From: an uncultured Oscillospiraceae bacterium
GTDB taxonomy: Bacteria > Bacillota > Clostridia > Oscillospirales > Oscillospiraceae
Assembly: GCA_910577525.1 (NCBI GenBank)
Contig: CAJTLI010000037.1
Span: forward strand, 1-19,486
DNA length: 19,486 bases
Direction: 5' to 3'
Part shown: one piece after another, positions 1 to 7,084 of the stretch
Layout of the letters: each line of letters opens with the position of its first letter
Position numbering within the stretch: position 1 is the first letter of the stretch
The notes under the pieces: model-generated
Databases searched by the model: none
The model's input: the letters and a program-made list of their open reading frames with translations, nothing else
Told to the model about the DNA's origin: nothing
Made by a program: the position numbers and the translations under genes

Positions 1-3000
1 TGGCGTTAATAAATTCATTCCACACCTTTGCGGTTCTGGCCTGCGGCGTCCTCTCGTTTCCAATGCACAGGGATGTACCATTGTCAAAGCGGATAGATAC
101 ATCACTCGTCCCACGCCATTTACCAGAACAGGGTGACGTTTCAATTTTTCCCGACGTACAGCCGAAAACCTGTGCGATGATCCCTATTTTCTCCTGCATA
201 GGCAGGCTTTCATATTTCCCGGCAATTTCTGCGGCCTTTTTTTGTAGCTCCGTAAGCACCTCATCGTTGGGCGCGGCCTGCTCCTGACTGGCTTGGAGGT
301 TCTGTTCCTGCCGCTTCTCGTACTGTTCCTCCGCATAGGCGATCATGTTGTCAAAGCTCAAATTTGCGAGGTGTACGTTCAGATCGTCCAGGTCGCGGCA
401 TTGGAGCGACATCACCACCTCGCCGTCTACCTGATAAACCAGGCGGAAGTCGATCAAGTCGGCGCTGGCTTCAATGACATACTTGCTGTCGCTGGTGCTG
501 CCAAAGACAAGATCAATGTGGTGCAAGTCGGAAAAATCTGCTTCTTGCTCAAATTCCTTGATACAATACTCGTTTATGAGTTCTATCGCCTCGTCCAACC
601 GGGCCTGGGCGTAGTCTATGACCTCAAATTCCTGGGGCGGCGGGTCAAGCTCCGCCACAAAGTCCTGGGGGATGGTCTGGCCCTCGCTGTCACGGTATAG
701 AATAATGCCCATTGGAGTGCCAACATGGTTTTCCTCTTTGATTGCCGCCACAAACTGCTCCGCATCGGTGTACTCCACGCTGTCACCCACCGTACCGTTG
801 GTGGCTAAAAAGTCGATGCGGCCCACGGCCTGCGGGGTGTCCGGCTCCACGGCTTCGGCGGCGGGCGGTGCTTCCTCCACCACCTGAAGCAGACCGTCAT
901 TCAGGGGGTTCTCCGCCAGCAGGCGGTCAAATTCTTCGCGGGGCAGTTCCTTGTTGATGATGGGAAACGCCGGGTCAAAAAGCCGGACAGTCTGCTCATC
1001 AAAGGCCAGCAGCTCATACTCCTGCGCCCCCAGGTACACGGTGTCACCCAGGGTGAAGCGATATTCCTTCTTCGGCGGGGGCGGCGGGTTCAGTTCCTCA
1101 TAGGTCGGTTCCAGCGGCGCGGCCAGGGGGCCGTTCAGCTCGGCAAGCATGGCCTCGCACCGCTCCGTCAGGTGGGTCTTGTCCCCGATGATGGTCTGCA
1201 TAGCGTCCCGCAGGGTGGGAAGAACAAAGCTGCCCTCCATTGTCAGGACATAGTTTTTCCTATCTCCCACCCCAAAACTGTGCGTACAAGTTCTGGCGAA
1301 CAAGACCTCCGCACATTGTTCCTTTTCGCCAAGCTGGGTCTTGAAGTCCACATAATCGTCAATGATAGAGCGGATTTCATCTGCGATTTTCCAGCGCGCT
1401 TTCCGTGCCTCCACCTGTGCCTGATATTCCGGGTAATGTTCCTTTTCAGCCCGGTTCAGATAGCGGTCGGCGGCGATCAGTTCCCCGATGCGCTTCTCCA
1501 CCTTGGCCCAGGGCAACAGGAATTTGCCGTTAGGGTCGCCATAGTCGCGGGAGATGGTGATGCCCTTGCCGTCGTGATCTTCCCAATAGCCGCTGCCGGG
1601 GATGGCGTCGGAGTGCCCGCCAATGCCATACTCATCCCGCAGGAATTTGATATTTTCCTGCTTGCCCTCATTTTTCTGGAATTGCTCAAAAATGCGGTAC
1701 TTCCCCTCGGATACGCCGCTCCCGCCGCACAGGATATAGTCAATGGCCTCCTGGGGAATGGTAAAGGCCGAAGCCTTTTCCGCTTCGGCCTGTTCAATGA
1801 AGGAGATTTGCTCCGCTTCGCTGGGGAGGGGGCGCTCATCCGGGGCAAGCCATTGGTCAAGCAGGATCATCCCGTAAATGGAGTCAGCCACGGTTGGCCA
1901 GCGCATGAACACCTCCCTCTCACGGGAGAGGTACGCCCCGCGCCAGAGCGTCAGCACATCATCCCACGCCCGATACCCAGCCCGCTGGCCGTTACTGAGG
2001 ATTTTCTCAACGTAGGTGTTATTGAAAAAAGCCTTAATAAAATCGCCGCGCTCCTTGCGGCCCGGATGGTCGGCAAAGAAGGCGGCGATTTCTGCCCGGT
2101 CATTTTTGAGTTCGTCACAGGTGCGGAGCAATTCGTTCTTTTCATTGTCCTCGTGGTAATAAGGGATTTCGGAACGTGCGTCAAAGTCGTGATGGCTGAA
2201 TTGCAGCCCTGTGGGGCCTGTCGCCGTCCAGTCAACGGGGGCCTGCGCCGGTTCTTCCCCGGCATCGTTTACACGTCGGTGTAGACCAGCTCCGTCAGCG
2301 CCACTTCCTCCGCCGCTGCCCGGATGTTGTTCATCAGGCCCACCCACTTCATTTCGTCGGACGCTTTCAGTTCTTCCGTCACGCCCTGTTCCCGCGCCAT
2401 TTGCGCCGTCAGCCGCTCCACCATCTTGGTAGCCTCCCGGTCGATCTTCTCCAAATGGGCGTTCAGTCTGCCGCTCAACTGCATCCCCGTGTAGTAGCCG
2501 TTCCTGTGGCTTTTGAGGTAACTGCGCCGCAGCATCCCATATTTTCCCACTTTCGGAGCCTCCGGCGCTTCCAGGTTGGGCAAGCGGTAGTCGCCCTCCG
2601 TTCGGTACGTCACTTTCATGCTCAACGCTCCTTTCACTTGTTCTGCCGCCATTATACCGTCTGTCGGCGTTTCCGGCAAATGTGCGATTTTGCTCTTGTT
2701 CCTCCCGGTACAAATTCCGTACCGTGCTGGCAATTTCCCGCAAAGGCATTTCGGAAATGTCGCTGACAGCGCCGCCCAGGACGGACAGGGTTTCCGGGGT
2801 GTTGAAGTCGTAGATATGGGCAAAATCTTCACCGCTGAAATAGTCCTGGGGGTCGATGCCGCACCGGGTCAGCATGATATAGGCCACGCTGTTTTCCAGC
2901 AGGCCCTTGAACCACGCTTCAGCATTGAGGTCGTCCAGTTCTTCCAGCAGACTGCCCTCTTTGACGCGACACAGCTCGGTGAAGTAGTCGCCAAAGTTGT

Positions 3001-3448
3001 CCTCCACGATAACCTTTGCCGTCTGCAACAGGCACTCGGCAAAGTCAGACTTGTCAGCAAACTCGCCATAGCTGTTCTCCAACGCCTCCGCCACCGGCCC
3101 CTCGTACTGCGGCTTCATCTGCCAGATGGGGATGGTGCGCCCCTCCCGGCTGTTGGTGTCGGACATATCAAAGACGTGCCGCAGCTTGTAGCCCCGGTCG
3201 GTGTCCACCAGCAGGGCGATCCCCGTGGTGCCCCGGTTCACCCACCGCCCGTGCTTGTTCCAGAACTCGATTTCAGCGCAGGCGGTGGCGTCCGGCTTTT
3301 GGGCGAAAATCAAAAGCTGGTCGCGGAAATTGTACTTGAAGTTGTGGGCGGCGGTGGTCAGGAACGCCATATAGTTCCCGCTGTTGGCGGAAATTTCATG
3401 GGTCTTTTCTGCCGCGAGCTGAACGATGGATTCCAATTTTTTTGCCAC
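1..3448 (-). CDS. Giant conjugative-element protein, N-terminal 1149 residues (runs off window)
   Basis: I translated this frame codon by codon from a GTG at 3448 and found no stop down to base 1, so the gene continues beyond the window. GGAGGGA six bases upstream supports the GTG; it overlaps the end of the preceding gene. Residues about 40-82 (QLLIFAQKP, then W-x-x-x-GRWVNRGTTGIALLVD) resemble the ArdC-type N-terminal domain, linked to single-stranded DNA binding. Residues about 265-400 are a Gly/Arg/Asp/Gln/Pro-rich linker, and residues 277-393 of it are encoded opposite another ORF in a second frame (TnpV-like). Globular, charged sequence follows to the edge. From memory, Tn1549-like elements carry proteins of 2000-3000 residues with this N-terminus and helicase and DNA-methylase domains further on; those domains are not visible here, so that identity is inference. 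Probable role: DNA processing or protection during transfer. Confidence 0.85.
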   Translation of the reverse strand, partial: MAKKLESIVQLAAEKTHEISANSGNYMAFLTTAAHNFKYNFRDQLLIFAQKPDATACAEIEFWNKHGRWVNRGTTGIALLVDTDRGYKLRHVFDMSDTNSREGRTIPIWQMKPQYEGPVAEALENSYGEFADKSDFAECLLQTAKVIVEDNFGDYFTELCRVKEGSLLEELDDLNAEAWFKGLLENSVAYIMLTRCGIDPQDYFSGEDFAHIYDFNTPETLSVLGGAVSDISEMPLREIASTVRNLYREEQEQNRTFAGNADRRYNGGRTSERSVEHESDVPNGGRLPLAQPGSAGGSESGKIWDAAAQLPQKPQERLLHGDAVERQTERPFGEDRPGGYQDGGAADGANGAGTGRDGRTESVRRNEVGGPDEQHPGSGGGSGADGAGLHRRVNDAGEEPAQAPVDWTATGPTGLQFSHHDFDARSEIPYYHEDNEKNELLRTCDELKNDRAEIAAFFADHPGRKERGDFIKAFFNNTYVEKILSNGQRAGYRAWDDVLTLWRGAYLSREREVFMRWPTVADSIYGMILLDQWLAPDERPLPSEAEQISFIEQAEAEKASAFTIPQEAIDYILCGGSGVSEGKYRIFEQFQKNEGKQENIKFLRDEYGIGGHSDAIPGSGYWEDHDGKGITISRDYGDPNGKFLLPWAKVEKRIGELIAADRYLNRAEKEHYPEYQAQVEARKARWKIADEIRSIIDDYVDFKTQLGEKEQCAEVLFARTCTHSFGVGDRKNYVLTMEGSFVLPTLRDAMQTIIGDKTHLTERCEAMLAELNGPLAAPLEPTYEELNPPPPPKKEYRFTLGDTVYLGAQEYELLAFDEQTVRLFDPAFPIINKELPREEFDRLLAENPLNDGLLQVVEEAPPAAEAVEPDTPQAVGRIDFLATNGTVGDSVEYTDAEQFVAAIKEENHVGTPMGIILYRDSEGQTIPQDFVAELDPPPQEFEVIDYAQARLDEAIELINEYCIKEFEQEADFSDLHHIDLVFGSTSDSKYVIEASADLIDFRLVYQVDGEVVMSLQCRDLDDLNVHLANLSFDNMIAYAEEQYEKRQEQNLQASQEQAAPNDEVLTELQKKAAEIAGKYESLPMQEKIGIIAQVFGCTSGKIETSPCSGKWRGTSDVSIRFDNGTSLCIGNERTPQARTAKVWNEFINA
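2269..2619 (-). CDS. tnpV: TnpV-like protein nested in another frame of the giant gene
   Basis: This 116-residue protein resembles the TnpV family of transposon-encoded proteins, as I recall it. The hallmarks are an MKVTYRTEGDYRLPNL start, a GKYGMLRRSYLK segment, a central LNAHLEKIDREA stretch, and a KWVGLMNNIRAAAEE C-terminal helix. The start at 2619 has a good ribosome binding site (GAAAGGAG, nine bases before ATG). The whole ORF lies inside the giant reading frame in a different phase, where it matches the low-complexity linker. TnpV proteins have no established biochemical activity that I know of. I cannot tell whether this copy is translated, or is an inserted gene whose other frame became a linker. 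The length fits a complete family member. Confidence 0.7.
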   Translation of the reverse strand: MKVTYRTEGDYRLPNLEAPEAPKVGKYGMLRRSYLKSHRNGYYTGMQLSGRLNAHLEKIDREATKMVERLTAQMAREQGVTEELKASDEMKWVGLMNNIRAAAEEVALTELVYTDV

Positions 3449-3451
3449 GGT

Positions 3452-3757
3452 CTATCCCTCCTTTTCCTCATAAGATTTCAGCAGCCCCTTTGTGGCGGCG
3501 GCGATTTTGGAAATGCGCCCGGTGAGTTGGGCAACGGTGGCCCCGATCTCGGATTGCCGTGCCGCGTAGAAGTAGCCGGTAGCGTCGCTGCAAATGGGGT
3601 AGCCGTTACAGCGCAGGCGGTTGACGGCCCGCCGCAGTTCCGTCCCCTTGACGTGGAACGCGGCCTCCAACTCTCTGCTGGAGGCCGCGCTCTCTTGTCC
3701 ACGGCGGTATTTTTTCAGGTATTCGCACAGGGCCTTATCAATGGGCACGCCCTTCAC
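3452..3757 (-). CDS. Small winged-helix/HTH-like protein
   Basis: A 101-residue protein starting at a GTG whose first bases overlap the TGA of the upstream gene (GTGA, four bases), which indicates translational coupling. Residues about 20-60 (SRELEAAFHVKGTELRRAVNRLRCNGYPICSD) have the pattern of a helix-turn-helix followed by a small wing, as in HTH domains that choose between regulatory states. The sequence YPICSDATGYFYA is typical of the wing in such proteins. A C-terminal helix (residues about 68-98) could mediate dimerisation. It is probably a DNA-binding accessory protein of the element, possibly a local regulator. The fold assignment is by eye, and I know of no characterised homologue. 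Its TAG stop lies three bases before the GTG of the giant gene, whose ribosome binding site it contains. Confidence 0.8.
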   Translation of the reverse strand: MKGVPIDKALCEYLKKYRRGQESAASSRELEAAFHVKGTELRRAVNRLRCNGYPICSDATGYFYAARQSEIGATVAQLTGRISKIAAATKGLLKSYEEKEG

Positions 3758-4698
3758 CGGGCATCACCCCTGTCCCGGTGCCTGGGCTTGATGAGCTGTC
3801 CCTGATCGTCGTAGTTTTTCGGGTCGGCTGCGGGGTCGGCCCAGCCCCGCATGACCCCGGCCAGCATCGCCGCCGCCTGTGCCTTGGTCACGCCCAACTC
3901 GCCGTTCAGCTCGTCTACCAGCTTCTGGCTGGTGCGGCCCTTTGTCGCAAAGGACGCGGAGCGGTAGCCGTCAAAGCCCCGCTCAAACATCACGATGGCC
4001 CGCTTCTCCGGCACCTTGCCGTAGCATACCGCTGGCAGGGAGTTTCTGAGGGGGATGACGGAGTTGCCGTTGCGCTCCATTATCTCGGCAAACTGGCAGA
4101 TGTGGTAGAGTTCGTTGCCGATTTCAACGTGGCAGTCATCAATATAGCGGCATACTCGTTCAAAGTCTCGCCCATCAAACCGCCTGATCCGTACCTTGTC
4201 GCCGTCCGCAACTCTGAACTTTTCCTCATAGTGCGGGGTAATGAAGCGGATGCCCTTTTCAGCCTGTTTCATGTGGCTGTCCAGCCAGTCCCGGCGGTAG
4301 CAGTAGATGAACAGGTTTTCCTCCCCCTTGTAGGGTTGCAGCCGTATCAGGTAGGCATACTGCGCCGTGTCCGCCCGGAAGCCGAACGCAAAGCCGTCGT
4401 TAAAGCCGCTCTCCGGGTGTTCCTGGCAGAAGTCTCGCATGGCGTCCCGGCTTTTCAAAAAGCCGCCGTACTGCTCGTCGCCCACCAGGGCCTCCATGAC
4501 GCCCTCTAACTCCTGCTGAAATTCCTCGGTGTCCAGGTTCTCCCGGTGACTGTTCCACTTGGGGAAAAAACCTTTGCCGTCCCCGCCCATGTCGGCCCGC
4601 AGGTGGCCGATGCTCCCGGTCTGGCCTTCGATCTGCATACTCTGGCGGGCGGTGTAAAGCCGCTCCGCAGGGGTTGCGGCCTGAAATGTCAATTCCAT
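3754..4698 (-). CDS. Conserved element protein of unknown function (314 aa)
   Basis: I chose the ATG at 4698, with AGGAG ten bases upstream, over the in-frame GTG at 4707, which would sit on the Shine-Dalgarno. The protein is soluble: no signal peptide or membrane segment. It begins MELTFQAATPAERLYTARQS, followed by GQTGSIGHLRADMG, an aromatic-rich YCYRRDWLDSH segment, and a C-terminal LGVTKAQAAAMLAGVMRGW that ends in a charged tail. I recognise this as a protein that recurs in Tn1549-like conjugative elements beside the giant helicase-type protein, but I know of no function. The TGA of the methyltransferase (4704-4706) lies five bases upstream of the ATG, and the stop overlaps the next gene by four bases, so it belongs to the same operon. 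Confidence 0.85.
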   Translation of the reverse strand: MELTFQAATPAERLYTARQSMQIEGQTGSIGHLRADMGGDGKGFFPKWNSHRENLDTEEFQQELEGVMEALVGDEQYGGFLKSRDAMRDFCQEHPESGFNDGFAFGFRADTAQYAYLIRLQPYKGEENLFIYCYRRDWLDSHMKQAEKGIRFITPHYEEKFRVADGDKVRIRRFDGRDFERVCRYIDDCHVEIGNELYHICQFAEIMERNGNSVIPLRNSLPAVCYGKVPEKRAIVMFERGFDGYRSASFATKGRTSQKLVDELNGELGVTKAQAAAMLAGVMRGWADPAADPKNYDDQGQLIKPRHRDRGDAR

Positions 4699-4703
4699 CA
4701 ATG

Positions 4704-5684
4704 TCACACTCCTTTTATTTGCTCAAAAAAAGACCACCATTCATCCTCCCGCACCTGAAAAGCATCGCCTAATTGGATGGTATCGGGAAAGTTTGTTTGG
4801 GTGGTCTTTAAGGCGTATTTGTCGATCTCGGTGGCGTAGTAGCGGAGAACGGTGGCCCCCAGCTTATCCAGGGCGAGGTGACCGCAGCTCATGCCGTCGT
4901 ACATGGACAGCACTTCCAGTGGCTTCACGGTGATGCCGGGACAGTAGGACAGGATGTGGGCGATCACGTCCACCGTCCAGCCGTTGCCCAGCATTTTATA
5001 CGCCTGGGTGTCGCTGACCGGGAACACAAAGCCCTCCGGCACCGTTTGGAGGCGCATACACTCCCGCACCGTCAGCTTGCGGATGATATAATAGCCGTCC
5101 ATCAGCTTGATGGGGTACTGCTGGCCCTTTATCGTGATCTGGCCGTCCCGGACTTCGTAGATGGGCCTGTCCAGCGTCCCGCAATACTGATAATACTGGC
5201 AGGAGGTGGTCAGGCAATTTGCCTTTTCCCGCATGGCGCGGCCCCTGCGGGTCTTACTGTTGGGCATGGTCAGGTCAACGCACTCGCCGGGGAGGATGTC
5301 GGTGTAGCCCTTGGCGGTGGCCTCCGCTACCCGCAGGGCGGGACAGTCGGTGGGGACGGTGTAAAGCCCGGTTTTCGCCCCGACCCCGCCGCCGTTCCCG
5401 CACAGGGTCTTGCTCTTGCCGCTCGCTGAATATACTCTGTGTTCCTGGCCCTCGGAGCCGGTGCCGCTCTCTATGGTGCCCACGCGGATGGGTGTTGTCA
5501 GCGCCGATGCGATTTTGTAGTTTTTCGCCGAACAGGATATGTCGAAAAATGGCGGGTAATGGTGTACAGCCTTTGCATAATTATACTTGCCGTTTTCGTC
5601 CGTCAAGCCTGAAACAAGCTGATAAATCAGGGCTTGACGGACTTCAAACCGGCAAGTCGGATAGTGGTTAAGGCTGTATAACAC
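4704..5684 (-). CDS. Methyltransferase fragment 2 (recognition region, motifs IX-X then I-III)
   Basis: The ORF is 326 codons long, but its first 63 or so residues are read out of the inserted element (bases 5496-5684) and are not ancestral. Genuine methyltransferase sequence resumes at TPIRVGTIES. It carries motif IX (RKLTVRECMRLQTVPEGF), motif X (AYKMLGNGWTVDVIAHI) and, after them, motif I (LSMYDGMSCGHLALDKLG), motif II (YYATEIDKYAL) and motif III (IQLGDAF). The first codon reads as TTG or similar inside the palindrome, without a ribosome binding site that I can support, so translation of this fragment is doubtful. The stop lies just before the next gene. Confidence 0.65.
   Translation of the reverse strand: MLYSLNHYPTCRFEVRQALIYQLVSGLTDENGKYNYAKAVHHYPPFFDISCSAKNYKIASALTTPIRVGTIESGTGSEGQEHRVYSASGKSKTLCGNGGGVGAKTGLYTVPTDCPALRVAEATAKGYTDILPGECVDLTMPNSKTRRGRAMREKANCLTTSCQYYQYCGTLDRPIYEVRDGQITIKGQQYPIKLMDGYYIIRKLTVRECMRLQTVPEGFVFPVSDTQAYKMLGNGWTVDVIAHILSYCPGITVKPLEVLSMYDGMSCGHLALDKLGATVLRYYATEIDKYALKTTQTNFPDTIQLGDAFQVREDEWWSFFEQIKGV
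5491..5495. repeat. Target-site duplication, left copy (GGTGT)
   Basis: Direct repeat GGTGT abutting the left end of the miniature element. Dropping one copy together with the element restores the methyltransferase frame. Confidence 0.85.
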
Positions 5685-5753
5685 CTGTATGCTGTCCTGT
5701 TAAAAACGACACTCCATTCCGGCGAAAATCGACATTTTCAAATGGCGCTGACA
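5496..5753. mobile_element. 258-bp palindromic miniature inverted-repeat element (MITE-like)
   Basis: Both ends carry the perfect terminal repeat TGTCAGCGCC, and the flanks are the direct repeat GGTGT (5491-5495 and 5754-5758), a 5-bp target duplication. The two arms are imperfect inverted copies along their whole length. Shared blocks, in order, are TTTTCGCCG, a GTCG-plus-run block, ACAGCCTT, ACTTGCCG and a 12-bp perfect central stem GTCCGTCAAGCC (5598-5609 with 5631-5642) around a 21-base loop. It has no transposase, so it would need one in trans. The 5'-TG...CA-3' ends and 5-bp duplication suit several DDE transposase families, and I cannot name the parent. Exact restoration of the interrupted gene's frame confirms the boundaries. 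Confidence 0.9.
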
Positions 5754-6310
5754 GGTGTAGCCACACAGGTCTTGCGGTCTACGGTATTGCCCACCATATT
5801 GCGGATGCCGTCTTTATAGTAGGTGGCCCGCAGGCATTGGGCTTTCCCGTCGGTGGTGATGTTTACCGGCTCTGCAACTATCAGCCTCTTTCCGCTTTGG
5901 TGCTTCAGGGGAGCGGCCCCTCCCTTGTAGTAATTTGCGTCCAGTGTATATCCTTTTTCTCTGAGTGGCAGACCGCTTTCCAAAATATCCAGCAGAACGA
6001 TTCCCCGATCCTCCGGCAGTTCCACACCGGGGATGTTCGTCCAGTAGAGCCGCTGACGGCTTTGGGCGGACACAAGGGCGGAGTTTATCAAAATGGGTTC
6101 CACGCCCAGCTCCGCCGTGATCTGTGCCCGTATCGCCGGGGCCATGCTCTTGTTGTTTTCGTATAAATAGAAGTCTGGCCCATACCGCTCCCTGGCGATC
6201 AGGTAGTTGCGAAACAGCTCCCAGCCCAGGCCCTCCGGCTGTGTTTCCCGGTTCCGGGTCTGTGCGATACTCCAGTGGGTGCAGGGGGAGCCGCCCAGCA
6301 GAAGTTTCAT
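5738..6310 (-). CDS. Methyltransferase fragment 1 (catalytic motifs IV-VIII)
   Basis: This 190-codon ORF holds the catalytic half: the GGSPCTHWS loop with the nucleophile Cys10, the ENN motif and the QSRQRLYWTNIP segment. It lacks the S-adenosylmethionine-binding motif I and the DNA-contacting motifs IX and X. Only the last four residues (VSAI) come from the inserted element, where the frame meets a TGA. The MKLLLGGSPC start is probably the true start of this permuted family: the ATG overlaps the upstream stop in an ATGA junction, and there is no room for an N-terminal motif I. On its own it should be inactive, unless it complements the second fragment as a split enzyme. Confidence 0.8.
   Translation of the reverse strand: MKLLLGGSPCTHWSIAQTRNRETQPEGLGWELFRNYLIARERYGPDFYLYENNKSMAPAIRAQITAELGVEPILINSALVSAQSRQRLYWTNIPGVELPEDRGIVLLDILESGLPLREKGYTLDANYYKGGAAPLKHQSGKRLIVAEPVNITTDGKAQCLRATYYKDGIRNMVGNTVDRKTCVATPVSAI
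5754..5758. repeat. Target-site duplication, right copy (GGTGT)
   Basis: Second copy of GGTGT, abutting the right end of the element. It encodes part of the codons Thr-Pro in the interrupted gene. Confidence 0.85.
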
Positions 6311-6897
6311 CGGCTGTCACGCCCCTTTTCCAGTGCCCGCTCCCGCTGGATGACCTGCAAATGGTCTTTTGCCCACTGTGGCAGACACTCCGGCCTGACC
6401 TCGCCCAAAACGTCCCTGCGCTCCCACCGGCCATCCCTGTGGCCCGTGAACACATTGACGCCATAGACCGATGTGCCCCGTGAATACCCCCGCGCCCCGC
6501 TGCCATTCGTCACAAGAATAAGCTGGCAATCTGCCCGCCGGTACTCATAGCGGAGGGAACTCGGCTTGACCGCCACTACCTTGCCCGTGATGTCATCGCT
6601 GTCATTCAGCGGAAAACAGTGTTCACGGCCCAGCAATTCCAGCGGGATATGGAGGGTCTTACGCTGGGCCTGCAAAGCCGCCACCTGCCCTTTCAGCCTG
6701 TCGGCATACAGTTCCATAATTTCCAGATAGTCGTCGCTTGCCATCGCTTCGGCGTAATACTCCCGCATCCCGTCCTGGGTGCAGAAACAGCACATGAACT
6801 CCTGCTCTGGGCTGACGCCCACCACCACCTCACGCGCCCCGATCTGGAGCGAGTGGATGACCTCAAAATTTTCAATCATCCGCTTTTCGTCCGGCAT
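6307..6897 (-). CDS. Conserved protein of unknown function (196 aa)
   Basis: I chose the ATG at 6897 (AGAGG eight bases upstream) over the GTG at 6906, which overlaps the upstream stop and has no spaced ribosome binding site. The protein is soluble. Its N-terminal part (VIHSLQIGAREVVVGVSPEQEFMCCFCTQ) reads like an alternating beta-strand domain. A helical segment (residues about 45-80) follows, and then a Gly- and Arg-rich stretch (NGSGARGYSRGTSVYGVNVFTG). I do not recognise the family. It sits between a 59-aa basic protein and the methyltransferase, overlapping the latter's ATG by four bases (ATGA). A role linked to the methyltransferase is possible but only inferred from the coupling. Confidence 0.8.
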   Translation of the reverse strand: MPDEKRMIENFEVIHSLQIGAREVVVGVSPEQEFMCCFCTQDGMREYYAEAMASDDYLEIMELYADRLKGQVAALQAQRKTLHIPLELLGREHCFPLNDSDDITGKVVAVKPSSLRYEYRRADCQLILVTNGSGARGYSRGTSVYGVNVFTGHRDGRWERRDVLGEVRPECLPQWAKDHLQVIQRERALEKGRDSR

Positions 6898-6902
6898 TAC
6901 CG

Positions 6903-7082
6903 TCACCTCTCCCGGTCATCACGCGGCCTGCGCTTCTTCTGTCTGGCCTTTTCCTGCTGCTCTTTCACATGATCTGCCAGGGACTTGGCGGGCTTATCGC
7001 CAAACGAAATCATAATGTTTTGCGGCGGAACGCCCCGCAACATCCCGGACAGCTCCTTGTCCATGTCTTTTTCCTTACCCAT
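6903..7082 (-). CDS. Small basic protein (59 aa)
   Basis: This short gene fills the gap between the PAPS-reductase-family gene and the 196-aa gene. The ATG at 7082 lies two bases after the upstream TAA, with GGGGAG about nine bases before it. The TGA (6903-6905) overlaps the in-frame GTG upstream of the next gene's likely start. The protein begins MGKEKDMDKELSGMLRGVPP, then NIMISFGDKPAKSLADHVKE, and ends in a highly charged tail of Gln, Lys and Arg. It has no signal peptide. The basic tail could bind nucleic acid, which is inference. I do not recognise the family. Tight spacing on both sides and a good ribosome binding site make it very likely real. Confidence 0.75.
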   Translation of the reverse strand: MGKEKDMDKELSGMLRGVPPQNIMISFGDKPAKSLADHVKEQQEKARQKKRRPRDDRER

Positions 7083-7084
7083 GA

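Larger units (their letters stand above)
4704..6310 (-). pseudogene. C5 cytosine DNA methyltransferase, circularly permuted, interrupted by a miniature element
   Basis: Removing bases 5496-5753 plus one 5-base target copy joins the two fragments into one frame of 448 codons (447 residues). The join reads DRKTCVATP-IRVGTIES. In the restored protein the motifs run: IV (GGSPC, catalytic Cys10), VI (ENN, 51-53), VIII (QSRQR, 83-87), a target-recognition region (about 100-320), IX (RKLTVRECMRLQ, from about 323), X (KMLGNGWTVD, about 350), I (LSMYDGMSCG, about 380), II (TEIDKY, about 406) and III (LGDAF, about 426). Each motif occurs once, so this is one enzyme whose order has been rotated between motifs III and IV. 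An intact form would methylate cytosine at C5, probably to protect element DNA from host restriction. The ATG overlaps the preceding TGA (ATGA). Confidence 0.85.

Noticed and set aside
1172..2284. 370-codon plus-strand frame
   Set aside because: Antisense to the giant gene, whose minus-strand frame is open for 1149 codons with a coherent protein.
3659..3689. 11-bp hairpin inside the HTH-like gene
   Set aside because: CGCGGCCTCCA and its complement around a 9-base loop; GC-rich stems of this length are plausible by chance in GC-rich coding sequence. The same applies to the 10-bp stem at 1765-1791.
2618..3805. 395-codon plus-strand frame
   Set aside because: Antisense to the N-terminal part of the giant gene and the HTH-like gene; no family features.
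5496..5753. Tn3-derived miniature element (TIME)
   Set aside because: Size and 5-bp duplication fit, but the ends are TGTCAG rather than the GGGG-type ends of Tn3-family repeats.
4704..6310. Two separate methyltransferases side by side
   Set aside because: Each motif occurs only once across both fragments, and excising the element fuses them exactly in frame.
5814..6506. 230-codon minus-strand frame overlapping the methyltransferase start
   Set aside because: Out-of-phase shadow with Gly/Arg/Ser bias; the overlapping frames carry methyltransferase motifs and the 196-aa protein.
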